Positions 1 through 33,483 of a stretch of 64,000 nt of DNA are shown here, piece after piece. Both the position numbers and the translations under genes were made by a program. The notes under the pieces were generated by a model, which saw nothing but the letters and a program-made list of their open reading frames with translations, did not search any database and was not told the origin of the DNA. Source of the DNA: Cynocephalus volans (taxonomy: Eukaryota; Chordata; Mammalia; Dermoptera; Cynocephalidae); NCBI RefSeq assembly GCF_027409185.1, contig NC_084474.1, positions 4,581,382 through 4,645,381 of the forward strand, written 5' to 3'. Position 1 is the stretch's first letter. Each line of letters opens with the position of its first letter.

Positions 1-1568
1 GTCGCAGCCTGACTGCCTCCCCCGAGCTCTCTCACCTCCTCTTTTGCAATCCCCTTCTTTGCTCTCTGCACCTGGACCAGCTGCTGTTGGTAGTCTGCTT
101 GCTGGGCCGTTCTCAAGGCATCTTTATGAACCATATCTTTTCCAAACTCTGTATATTCAGCCCTATCTCCATCCTAAACTCCATGTCCATGTCTGTAGGA
201 TGTTTCTCCCAAAGTCACTTCCAGATCGAAGTCCCAGCCTTCTTCATTAAACCAGACTCCTTCCTGGCATCCCCTTTCTGTGTCAGTAGACCCATGTTTC
301 TGACAGTTACTCAGACACAGGTGTCAATTTTGAATCTTGTCCCTTCTTAGAATCTGCCCCTATTCTTGCTCCACACCCTCCCTTGTTAAAAGTCTCCAAA
401 TCCTCCCAGTCTTCCTTCATGTTGTATATCTCTCTTTCCCTGTCTGTTCCCATGGCCTCCATTAATTCAGTGTCGTGGAAGGTCACTGTCATGACCTCTT
501 AACTGGCCTCCTCACCCCCATTTTAGTAACCCATCTTGCATGCCTTTGAAAGGACACTTTTGTCATAATCCACTGTTAGATAACCTCATGTTTCTCCCCA
601 TCCACTGTAGCCAACCCATCATGTACGTGTCTCTCAAAACCCGCTTTTCAGTCCTCCTGCCAGTCTTTGTACCTGCTGCTCTTGCACCTTCCTGATGACC
701 TTAAGCCTTCCTGTCTTTTGGGGCACAGTGTTGGACCTGTGCCTCCATGAGACTGCCCCGACTGGCTGTTACTCGCAGAGGTTTCCCTCCCGCAGGATTC
801 TTCTGCCTGCTGCTTCTCCATTTAGGTGGTACATGGTAGGGCCACTATTGTTCTGTGATCTCTGCCTCTACCTGCACGGTAAGGGCTGACTTCAGGGTTT
901 GGGGCTAGTTGACCAACCTATTAGCACAGTAAGTGGAGAAAGTGCCTTGATTTGGTGGCACATTTTCCACAGTGTCTAGCAAAAGAAGACTCTGTGTAAG
1001 TGCTTCCTGAACGATGGAGAGAGTGATCCTGAACTTTCCTCATTTCCACACTTGGAGACCACCTCGCTAACTTGCTCATTTGTCATGGAGGCTGTTTTAG
1101 CCAAGAGACCTTTAACCAGACTGAATCTTTCTCCACATCTCCACAGTTGGCCTTCTAATCTGTTTTGTTTGGTGTCTGGTGACACCAAAGTGGCAGGCAC
1201 ACAGCAGGTACGCAGTCAGTCTTCACTGAGTGAGCAAACACCCTTTTTTACTCAGCGGTGACTGCCTTTTCCTTTTCTGCTAATCTCTGTCTCAACTTTT
1301 GGTCCCTTATCTTTCCATTTCTTCTCTGTGGAATCTATCTCAAACAAAATGTTCTCAAGGGAGCCTAGTAATCCCTTCAAACCTGTAGTGTGGCAAACAG
1401 GGATTCACAAACACAACCCTTACAAAACTGCTTTTCTATGTGGAAGTCTAGCTGCTCCTATCTATTTCCTAATTTGTGGTTTGTAAGCTGGAAAAATTTA
1501 TAGGGGCTCTGATTTGGAATTTTGTTTCACCAATAAGAACTATAGGGTTGTGACATTGTTCATTTATA

Positions 1569-1651
1569 CAAGGAGAATTCAAAAAGTTTGTGGGAAAATA
1601 GAATTAAAAGATAATATGGATCTTTCCATGAACTCTTTGAAGACCCTCATG
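1569..1651. mobile_element. 83-bp mariner-type MITE
   Basis: Nearly the whole element is an inverted repeat: the left end has TTCAAAAAGTTTGTGGGAAA, the right end has TTTCCATGAACTCTTTGAAG. It is bounded by TA on both sides (1567-1568 and 1652-1653), as for Tc1/mariner. Its ends match those of the 1.3-kb mariner at 46739-48069, so it looks like an internally deleted, non-autonomous derivative. Confidence 0.75.
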
Positions 1652-3994
1652 TATTTGCGTCTACCTCGTGAGCTAAGGGGGAGCTGGATGCCATTCCTGA
1701 CAAAGATGTTATTTTCCTGTGGCAGGTCCTTCACTTGGACCTGCTTTGTGGAGTATCTGTCCTAGGAAGTGCCACTGTGTAGTTGAAAGGTTTGTACAGA
1801 GGTGGTACTTCTTACAACCTTTTCTTTAATTGGAACATGAGAAGTTAACTGTTAGGCCCTTATGTCTTGCAGTGTGGTTTTTAACTTTTATAAACACGTA
1901 TTTTCACTATTGCCAGGGATTTAGATTTTTGTGAACTTCCAGATGCAGCAGTATTTTTCTCAATCACAGTATCTTAGTTAGGCTTGAGATAATTTTGGTT
2001 CATTTCATGACATTGTTCTTCAGGTACTGTTGTGCAACCTGAACTGTCTGAATCCCAGCCCCTGTATATTTTTTCAGATTACAAGATGTAGCACGGTCAG
2101 ACCATACTAAGGTTTTGAAGACTCATCCTGTAAGGGGAGCCATTTAAGAGGTCCCGCCTATTAGAGTTTTTACTATTTCAGTCATGTAGGGTCCTCTCAG
2201 TCTGAGAAACTATATATAACAATACCTGTTGGATTCTTTAATTTCAGACTTTATTAAGCTGACAAAACTATTTGAGAGTAAGTGACTACCCAAAATGAGG
2301 GTTAAAGTTTGTTGCATATAGTTGTGTGAGCATACAAATAGACCACCCGTGGATTTGGTTACAACTTGCCATCCCCTTCTCACTGAAGACCTGGTGACAA
2401 TCTTCACTGGTGTGGTGTAGGGAATGCTGTCCTCAGTGTAATCCGAATGCTTTTCCTCCTCTTGGGACATCGTGCCTGCTGTGCCCCATGTTATTTGCCC
2501 TAAGAGGTTATACCTCTAGCTTCAGGGCCTTGTCTCAGCCTGATCACATGTACTTGCTCAAATCACAGTGAATCTCAACTTTCATATATTCTGCTTTGGA
2601 ACAAACCAACCCAGACTTTTACACATGGTATCCTGCTGATGATCAGCCGCTTGTCACACACCGAAATGGGTCTTTTGTGAACCTGTCAGTGAACAGACAT
2701 TCCAAGACATCACAAGGCCTTGCTCCCTGCCCTCCAGCAGTTCAGATTAAGTAGTCATGCCACCCTGTCTGCACGGTCGTGTTGGTGCGGTTGTTAGAGT
2801 GTTTTAGTACACTTTGCTTTGATTATTTAATTAAAATTAGTGAAATAGTGAAATAAAAATGAAAGTGCTGATAAGCATTGGTCCTTAAAAATTCATACAA
2901 TTGAGAACACGGAGTGGAATTTTTTAGGTACATGGAAAGCAGCGAGTTTTTCACTTCATGTGGACATTAATTGGACCAAGCCAATCTACAGTGTCACTTA
3001 TGAAACAAAGGAAAATAAGGAACAAGTGGGAAATGTTGGAGCTTTGTGGTTGAAGGCTGGGTTTAAAAGGGCAGATGCAACCAGAGGGTTATGTTCTAAG
3101 CGGGAACTCCCCTAATAAGATGCAAGTCAGTAGTTTAGCTCTCTCAGTTTGACTTTCAAGTGTGTTTTCAGGAAACATTCAGCTGCCCATCTCCCTGGTT
3201 TGCCCCGGCTGATGTAAGAGAGAGGCACATATGGGGTGTGTGGCAGCTTCAGAGAGGTCTCGTTGTTTAACCTCTTTCGGTGTTGTGATTGCTCTTCCTT
3301 TTTTTTAAAAAAAAAAAAAAGGAAAGAAACGGGTTATACCATTAATTTGGCAGTACATCATTGACTTCCCTCTGAGTTCAGAAAGTATTAACCTAAATAA
3401 TTTTAAAAGAGTTACCTGTTATAATGTAGATCTACCATTCCCTGATTGTTGACTTTCACTTTATTTCTAGTTATTTTGCTCCAAGCTATGCAATAAGTAA
3501 CCTTATGTGTATGTTATGATGCTTCTGATTTTATAAGCTAGATTCCTAGAGGAGGAAATAATGAGTCGAACAATATTTATATTTTAAAATTTAGTAGGTG
3601 TTGCCATATTACTTTCCCGAAAATGCACACCAATTTTTACTCCTTCCAGAAATGTGGAAGAAAACCCCTTATTGCTTAAAATTCTTGCTGGTTAAGGAGC
3701 TGAAAAAAGGCATTTCATTGTTGCTTTAATTTACATTGTTTTGATGACTAGCAAGCTTGAGCAACTTTTCACATAACTGCTCACTATCGTATTTATTCTC
3801 CTATAAATCGCCCTTCATACTCTTTGCCTGTCTTCCTGCTGGTTGCTTTCTTGTTGATTTGTGGGAGCTTTGTATGTCGGGTATGTTCACTCTGGTGTAC
3901 GTGTGGTGGGTACTTTTTCCCAACCCATTGCCTTTGGCTTTGTTCAGAGTGCCTTTGATCTTCAACTTTTAAAACCTCTCTGTGTCTTTTGCTC

Positions 3995-4075
3995 GCCCCC
4001 AAAGTTTCTGATTCAGTTCAAATGCTGCTGGTCCAGGCAGTACAATTTCAGAACCGCTGCTCTGGATTGCAGTTG
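3995..4075. repeat. 81-bp unit, copy 1
   Basis: From GCCCCCAAAG to ATTGCAGTTG. A second copy begins at 4909 and is interrupted by the L1, resuming at 7310 and ending at 7366. It resembles a MER5-like hAT fragment, but the family is not certain. Confidence 0.6.
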
Positions 4076-4950
4076 TTTCTCTTTGTTCCATATAGATTCC
4101 TCACATAACACTATTCTTTTTGCTAAATTTATCCTGTGATGTTTTAGAACTTTTGTTGCTCATGTGAATGGGATTAATTTTTTCTTTTCCATTTCAACTG
4201 GATATAGTGGAAATACATACCAATTTGTGTATACTATACCTATGTAATATACTTGTTTTGTTTCCAGACAGCTTACTAAATTCTTTCCAGGTTTTAGCCT
4301 ATTGAGTTCTCTAGGCATATAGTCATATCCTCTACAAGTAAAAATAATTTCATCTCCTTCCAATACCTATTCTACTTTTTTCTATTATCATACCATTAGC
4401 TAGGACTTACTGTCAATGTTATTAAGCCTCAGTCTCAGGTAAAAATCATGCCATTCTTGGGGTCTGAGCTGCACAGAGACCCCGTTGCTCTGTACCATGG
4501 TTCACCCTGAGTGGCCTCCTCATGTTTCCTCTTCACAGCAGAAGCTGTGGGTACCAAATGACTTCACTGCCAGTGTTGTACTGGCTGCTTCTTTCCCAGC
4601 TACGTTCTGAGCTCTTTCAAGTTGGGGACCACGTCCCTTATTTCACATCCCTCACAGAAACCCACCAGAGAACCGGGCATGTAGTGAAGACAAGCTGAGC
4701 TGTCAAAATGTGTTGAAGGTGCACCTGTTCTCTTCTTCTTGTGTGTCCCCACTTCTTCCTGGAAGATGGCTCTGACTGTGCTGGACTCTAGATCTCATGG
4801 CCACTGGGCCCTTCTCCCTTGCCCGCCCCATGCAATTTAGATTTTGGATCATCTGGACCAGAGACATTGCCCCTTTTCAAATTTTACCAGTGTCAACATC
4901 ACCACTTGCCCCCAAAGTTTCTGATTCCATTCAAATGCCACTGATCCAGA

Positions 4951-7208
4951 TATGATCATCTCTATAGATGCTGAAAAAGCATTTGATAAAGTTCAGCACT
5001 TATTCATGACAAAGACCCTCTATAAGTTAGGTATAGAGGGAAAGTATCTCAACATAATTAAAGCTATATATGACAAACCCACTGCCAATATCATCCTGAA
5101 TGGGGAAAAGCTGAAAGCTTTTCCTTTAAGAACAGGAACTAGACAAGGATGCCCACTCTCACCACTCCTATTCAACATAGTGTTGGAAGTACTAGCCAGA
5201 GCAATCAGAGAAGAGAAGGAAATAAAGGGCATCCAGATTGGAAAAGATGAAGTCAAACTGTCCCTGTTTGCAGATGACATGATCCTATATATCGAACAGC
5301 CTAAAAACCTCTACAAAAAAAACTGTTGGAATTGATAAATGATTTCAGCACAGTAGCAGGATACAAAATCAACACACAAAAATCAGTAGCATTTCTTTTC
5401 TCCAATAGTGAACATGCAGAAGGAGAAATCAAGAAAGCCTGCCCATTTACAATAGCCACCAAAAAAATAAAATACTTAGGAATTGAGTTAACCAAGGAGG
5501 TGAAAAATCTCTATAATGAGAACTACAAACCACTGCTGAGAGAAATTAGAGAGGATACAAGAAGATGGAAAGATATCCCATGCTCTTGGATTGGAAGAAT
5601 CAACATAGTGAAAATGTCCATACTACCCAAAGTGATATACAAATTCAATGCAATCCCCATCAAAATTCCAAAGACATTTTTCTCAGAAATGGAAAGAACT
5701 ATCCAGACATTTATATGGAATAATAAAAGACCACGCATAGCCAAAGCAATGCTGAGCAAAAAAAATAAAGCTGGAGGCATAACACTACCTGACTTTAAGC
5801 TATACTACAAAGCGATAATAACCAAAACAGTATGGTACTGGCATAAAAACAGACACACTGATCAATGGAATAGAATAGAGAATCCAGAAATCAACCCACA
5901 CACTTACTTCCATCTGATCTTTGACAAAGGCACCAAGCCTATTCACTGGGGAAGTGACTGCCTCTTCAGCAAATGGTGCTGGGATAACTGGATATCCATA
6001 TGCAGGAGAATGAAACTAGATCCATACCTCTCACCATATACTAAAATCAACTCAAAATGGATTAAGGATTTAAATATACACCCTGAAACAATAAAACTTC
6101 TTAAAGAAAACATAGGAGAAACACTTCAGGAAATAGGACTGGGCACAGACTTCATGAATATGACCCCAAAAGCACGGGCAACCAAAGGAAAAATAAACAA
6201 ATGGGATTATATCAAACTAAAAAGCTTCTGCACAGCAAAAGAAACAATTAACAGAGTTAAAAGACAACCAACAGAGTGGGAGAAAATATTTGCAAAATAT
6301 ACATCTGACAAAGGATTAATATCCAGAATATATAAGGAACTCAAACAACTTTACAAGAAGAAAACAAGCAACCCAATTAAAAAATGGGCAAAAGAGCTAA
6401 GTAGGCATTTCTCTAAGGAAAATATACAAATGGCCAACAGACATATGAAAAAATGCTCAACATCACTCAGGATCCGGGAAATGCAAATCAAAACCACATT
6501 GAGATACCATCTAACCCCAGTTAGGATGGCTAAAATCCAAAAGACTCTGAACGATAAATGCTGGCGAGGTTGCGGAGAAAAAGGAACTCTCATACATTGT
6601 TGGTGGGACTGAAAAATGGTACAGCCTCTATAGAAAATGGTATGGAGGTTCCTCAAACAATTGCAGATAGATCTACCATACGACCCAGCTATCCCACTGT
6701 TGGGAATATACCCAGAGGAATGGAAATCATCAAGTCGAAGGTATACCTGTTCCCCAATGTTCATCACAGCACTCTTTACAATAGCCAAGAGTTGGAACCA
6801 GCCCAAATGTCCATCATCGGATGAGTGGATACGGAAAATGTGGTACATCTACACAATGGAATACTACTCAGCTATAAAAAAGAATGAAATACTGCCATTT
6901 GCAACAACATGGGTGGACCTTGAGAGAATTATATTAAGTGAAACAAGTCAGGCACAGAAAGAGAAATACCACATGTTCTCACTTATTGGTGGGAGCTAAA
7001 AATTATTATATAAATTCACACACACAACACACGCACACACACACACAAAAAATCTGGGGGGGGGAGAAGATATAACAACCACAATTACTTGAAGTTGATA
7101 CGACAAGCAAACAGAAAGGACATTGTTGGGGGAGGTTTTGGTGATGGGGAAACAATAATCAATCACAATGTATATCGACAAAATAAAATAAAATAAAAAA
7201 AAGAAAAA
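4951..7208 (+). mobile_element. 5'-truncated L1, ORF2 3' half
   Basis: Starts inside the ORF2 reverse transcriptase domain and runs to the 3' UTR and an A-rich tail. The RT active-site motif FADDM is readable at 5269-5283. ORF2 is broken twice: by a one-base slip in a run of eight A at 5315-5322, and by a stop and frame change near 6612-6637. The last frame ends at 6999. The 3' UTR holds a CA-rich repeat (about 7017-7046), a G8 run, and an AATAAAATAAAAT tail. The element is dead; it is not a host gene despite the 428-residue open frame. Confidence 0.93.
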
Positions 7209-7309
7209 ATTAGTAATGGCATAGGTGTATTAAAAATTTGAGGGCAACCACTAAAAGAATAAAAGTAAAATGCAAAACTTAAAAACAAACAAAAAACAAA
7301 CAAACAAAA
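7209..7309 (+). repeat. Second A-rich tail after L1: possible 3' transduction
   Basis: About 70 bp of unique-looking sequence lies between the L1 tail (ending near 7208) and a second A-rich tract (7280-7309). The candidate target-site duplication starts only after the second tract, at 7310. This is the pattern of L1 read-through past its own poly(A) signal. Confidence 0.5.
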
Positions 7310-7366
7310 CAAATGCTGCTGGTCCAGGCAGTACAGTTTCAGAACCACTGGTCTGGATTGCAGTTG
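7310..7366. repeat. 81-bp unit, copy 2, right part after the L1
   Basis: CAAATGCTGCTGGTCCAGG onwards continues the unit that stops at 4950. The 19 bp at 4932-4950 and 7310-7328 agree except for a few changes and serve as the L1 target-site duplication. Confidence 0.6.
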
Positions 7367-7591
7367 GTGGCCTCATGGACACAAGGCTAAGAAATCTTTG
7401 CATGAATAACCCAGATTCCCAGGACAGTCTAAGTTCTGCTCTCATAGCCAAGCCCCCCTCGCCCCACCTAAGGTCTCTTCTTTCCATGTGTTTCAGGGGC
7501 ACAGTATTTATCCTATATAGGATAGGGGATTCTGAAGCGAAAAGCATTTTTGAGGCTCAATAAAAATTCACTCCCCTTTCCACCCTCACAG

Positions 7592-29408
<21,817 letters not shown>

Positions 29409-30680
29409 CTGGGGGGCCCTGACCATCTGACATGGGGCCGCCTGGCCTATGGCTCTCCCACAGTGGCTCCTATAATAATGAAGTCCCAGCAGTCTCCGGC
29501 CTCAGACGGAGATCTCACTTACCCGGCAGCTGTGATGGTCACCCTGCCCTGAAGGTGTGGCCCTCAGTGGGCAGTGCCAGTGCCTTGTCTGCACACTGGA
29601 AGCCCTCCATGGTGCCAGTCATGTACATTTAGGGAAACAAAGCCACAGCAGCTATTTCCTCTGCTGTGAAAAAAGCACGCAAAGTACAGTTTGTTGCAGA
29701 CCACTGGCCTCAAATCTTTCCAGACAAAGTCTGAATGGTACTTGGTGCCAGCCTGTCCTCTTCTGCCTTATCCTGATCCCCAGAGGCCCTGATCCTCCTG
29801 TCCTCCCACCCTACAGCTAGTGTTTCATTTGGATTCAGCTTCTCTTAAACAGACTTTTAAATCATGGAGTTGGTCTGGCCCCATCCTGTCTTCCTCTTTC
29901 AATTTCACTGCTGCTAAAATTTTATTTTTACCTACTACTTTGGTGGTTGTCCTGCTTTTGGCAAAATTGTAGTGAATGTTGAGCTCTCCTCGCCTGTGGT
30001 TCTTTAAGCCACAGAATGACTCACCATAGCAGGATGGAAGAGCAACTGTGTTCTTTTGAGTCCCAAAGATGACCGGAGTGAGTTGTTGTAGAGAAGGAAG
30101 GAAGAAAAGGGTATCTGTCGACTACTGGCCTGCCGGCCACTGTGCCCATATGCCCCCATCCTTGCTCAGACACATCTGTGTATGTGGTGAGGGGATGGCG
30201 TGTTCCTGCCTCTCACATCATCTAGCAGTATTATTAAATTGATTTACCTTAAAAATAGTTTCTATATTTTGTAATGCAACTCAAACACTTATTTTAGGTT
30301 CCATAATTCATTTTTACAATACCTATGATTAGGACTTCTGAGCTAAAATAATGGTAAATTTTATAAAATTAAATAGTGCCTAGATTATAAACAGTTCAGT
30401 AGTACTGCTTCAGTGTGTCACAAAACCTCTTTTACATAAAAGCAAGAGAGCACGACGAGTTCAGATGATCACACACAGGTGGGAGTGGAAAGTCGGAGCA
30501 GAGGAATTTCACAAAGTGGCTTCCATGATCAAGTTTAGGAAATACTTCACATTGTAATTGCTTCTTGAAGATTCGTAGTGTACACTGCTAAAGTATGAAA
30601 AGTTCTATAGTAAATTAGCTACTCAAGTTTTTTTTTAAAAAGTTCTGTAGTAAATAAACTGGCTTAACTTTGTATAAACC
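29409..30680 (+). other. IKBKB: IKBKB 3' UTR (end approximate)
   Basis: About 1.27 kb from the stop codon to just after the first good poly(A) signal, AATAAA at 30653. The length is close to that recalled for the human transcript. No repeat family is recognised inside it. The cleavage point is inferred from the signal. Confidence 0.75.
30653..30658 (+). terminator. IKBKB: IKBKB poly(A) signal AATAAA
   Basis: A canonical hexamer in TAGTAAATAAACTGGC, with GT-bearing sequence downstream (CATCAGTGTAAC). It is the first strong signal after the stop codon at a plausible distance. Confidence 0.75.
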
Positions 30681-31387
30681 TACTGTTCATCAGTGTAACT
30701 TGACCATAAGGTCCTTGGCTCCCCCCCTCCCCCTCCCCAGCCCACCATGTAACATTTATCAACATCCCAAAGAACTGAAGTTTGAGAAAGTATGGTTTCG
30801 GAAATGCTAGGAGGAGATGCAGCGGGAAATAGGACCAGAAAGGCTGGGAAGAGGTCAGTTGGGGATGCTGGGCTGAGGGCTGTGAACTTGTTTTATAGGC
30901 AATTGGGAGTCACGGAAGAATTTTGAGGAAGAAAATGACACAGCCAAAGCAGTGGCTTAAAAAGTTCTTAGCTTGAACATTTTAACGGAAAAAGTGAAAA
31001 CCCTGGAGTTGCTTCCAAAATGGGGAAGGAGAGGTGAGGAAAGCAGGGGTAGACAGAGGGTGAATACTGTCTTTAAAAGACATATTTGGAGCAGGAATGC
31101 ATGTATCTTGGTTCACTTGTCATCCGCCGACCTAAATTTACTTGAAATATGTGTTTTATCAACTCTGGAAAGCACTTTTTTCCACAGTGGGATGTGTTTT
31201 TTTAGTCAGTGGCATGTTACAATTACAGCAGGCCACATGGTAGTCGAGTCACTGTTGTCATTTGCACATATGAGCTTGGTCATAGTTGACATTCAGTTGA
31301 ACTGTGTACATTTGGTACCCATGTTGAGCTTAACTGCCTTTGTAAAATCTTCAGAAATTTTACCTCTTTGATCAAGCTTGAAATAAA
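30681..31387 (+). other. Intergenic, downstream of IKBKB
   Basis: A C-rich tract (CTCCCCCTCCCCAG region, 30719-30740). No gene or named repeat recognised. Confidence 0.5.
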
Positions 31388-31945
31388 TTTTTTTTTTTTT
31401 TTTACTTTTAAATATTTATTTTTATTTTTGGCCACTAAACAAATCTTAATACATTTTAAAAGACTAAGATCATAGAAAATAATAGAAAATATGTTCTCTG
31501 ACCAGCATAACAGAAGGAAATTTAGAGAATTCACAAATATGTGGAAACAGTACTCTCCTAAATTAACAATGGGTAAAAAGAAAAATCACAGGTAAATTAG
31601 AGAATACTTTGGGATAAAAACCAAAGCGCAAATACCAAAATTTATAGGATGCAGGGCTCATGAAGTGCTTAGAGGAAAATTTATACTTGTAAGCACATTA
31701 GAAATAAAAAAAATCTCAAATCAGTAATGTAAACTTCTACCTTAAGAAAATAGAAAAAGCAAACTAAGCCAAAAGTAAATATAAGTAGGAAATACAAAGA
31801 TTACAACAGAAATATATGAAATAAGGAATTAGAAAACAACAAAACCAAAAGTTGATTCTTTAAAAAGATCAACAAAATTTGCAAACTGACCAAGAAAAAT
31901 AAAAAAGAAGACCGAAATTACCAAAATCAGAAATAAAGCAGGGGC
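31388..31945 (+). mobile_element. L1 ORF2 fragment, sense, after a poly-T
   Basis: A T18 run at 31388-31405 is followed by A-rich sequence that matches L1 ORF2 in sense orientation (endonuclease/RT interval, up to ACCAAAATCAGAAATAAAGC). The frame is decayed. It stops where antisense L1 sequence begins. Confidence 0.65.
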
Positions 31946-33483
31946 ATTTTTACGCTGTCATTACGGTTTTTTGTGGTGGTAAGATTTAGTTTCTTTCTCT
32001 TGCTCATTTGCATTTTTGTTCTAACAGTGGGCTTTGTTCTTTCTTGTGTATTTGTGGATGTGATTATCGTTTTTCAGATTCCATCCAGATGCAGAACATC
32101 CTTGAGGATTTCTTGTAGGGCTTCTTGTGTGGTAGTGAGCTACCACAGGTTTTGTTTGTCTGGAAAATACACTATTTCTCCCTCATTTCTGAAGGATAGC
32201 CTTGCTGGGTATAGTATTCTTGGCTGGCAGGGTTTTTTTTCTTGTAGTATTTTGAATATATCATCCCATTTTCTTCTGGCCTGTAGAGTTTCTGTTGAGA
32301 ATTCTGCTGTTAGTCTGATAGGGGCTCTCTTATAGAGGACTAGATGCTTTTCTCTTGCTTCTTTTAAGATTCCCTCTTTGTCTTTCAGCTTTGCCAGATT
32401 GACTACAATGTGTCTTGAGAGATTCTTTTTGGGTTGAATCTGTTTGGGGATCTTTGAGCCTCCTGGATCTGAAGGTCCCCGTCTCTCCATTATTGTTTTG
32501 TTGAATAGGTTTTTCATGCCTTTTCCTTTCTCCTCCCCTTCTGGGACACCTGTGATTCGAATGTTTGTTTGCTTATGGTTGTTTGCTAGCTCTCTTTGAT
32601 TTTCTTCTTTTTTTCAAATTCTTTTTCCTTTTTTTTTTTTGTCCACCTGGGTTATTTCAAAAAGACTGTCTTCAAAATCAAATTCTTTTTTCTGCTTGTT
32701 CTAGCCTGCTGCTTAAGTTATTGGTTGTGTTTTTATTTTGTTAGTGAATCTTTCAGTTCCATGAGTTCTGCTACATTCTGTTTTAAGGTATTAATCTCTG
32801 CAGATTTATTCCTTCATATCCTGGATTTTCTTTTTTTTTTTTTTTTTTCTCATTTCATTATGTTGTCTAAGTCTTCACATATCTCATTGAGTTTCCTTAA
32901 GATTGTTGCTTGGAATTCCTTTTCAGTCATTCCAAGGTTTCCTGTTCTATAGGGTCTGGTATTTAAGAATTACTGTATTCTTTTGGTAGTGTTGTATTTT
33001 CTTGGGTTTTCTTATTTCTAGTATCTCTACATTGATGTCTGATTATCTGATAGAGCAGTTGTTTTTTTCTGTTACTCTGGAATGGGCTTTGAGGAGAGAG
33101 ACATCTTCTTTTTCTGGCCTCTGCAATTGATTGTCTGGTGGGCTGCCTGCTTGGTGGCTGTGACTACTGCACTGATGTCAAGATGCCTTTGCAGCAGCCA
33201 TGGCCAACCATGCAAAAGTGGTATTTCCAGCATGCTCTCCTGCCACCTTCTGGGTTGAGGGAGCAGCTGCCCTGGTCTCCTGCCTAGGAGCCCAGCTCTC
33301 TTGCCTGCTTCTGGGTGGAGGCGGGCAACTGCCCTCAGCTCCTGCCTAGGACCCCAGGCATTGATCTCTTGCCTGCTTCTCAGTGGAGGAAGATGCAGCC
33401 CTTCGCTCCTGCCTAGGACCCTGGGCATTGCTCGCTTGCCTGCTTCTGGGTGGAGGGGAAAACAGAATTTTTCAGCTGCCCTC
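31946..33483 (-). mobile_element. L1 5' end, antisense: ORF2 start, ORF1, 5' UTR
   Basis: Read on the - strand it gives, from right to left, a 5' UTR with tandem repeats, ORF1, the ORF1-ORF2 spacer and the very start of ORF2. The ORF1 C-terminal domain is a readable 125-codon frame at 32140-32517. It is broken upstream by poly-T runs and frame shifts. Truncated on its 3' side. Confidence 0.8.
33247..33483 (-). repeat. Tandem 61-68 bp repeats at L1 5' end
   Basis: Units start at 33247, 33308, 33376 and 33443 (last one partial) with CTTCTGGGTGGAGG and share CTCCTGCCTAGGA and TTGCCTG. They occupy the 5'-most part of the antisense L1. Confidence 0.85.

Larger units (their letters stand above)
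1..7591 (+). other. IKBKB: IKBKB intron (3' part) with repeats
   Basis: No exon with splice sites is recognised. A MITE lies at 1569-1651, an old antisense L1-like stretch at about 3480-3760, a duplicated unit at 3995-4075 and 4909-4950, and an L1 at 4951-7208. An A-rich tract is at 3301-3322. The rest (1-1568, 1654-3300, 4080-4900, 7367-7591) shows nothing I can name. Confidence 0.7.

Noticed and set aside
5326..6612. 428-codon open frame on the + strand, the longest in the window
   Set aside because: It is the 3' half of L1 ORF2 from a truncated, frameshifted copy, not a host gene.
32140..32517. 125-codon frame on the - strand as a host gene
   Set aside because: It is the C-terminal RNA-binding part of L1 ORF1 in an antisense L1.
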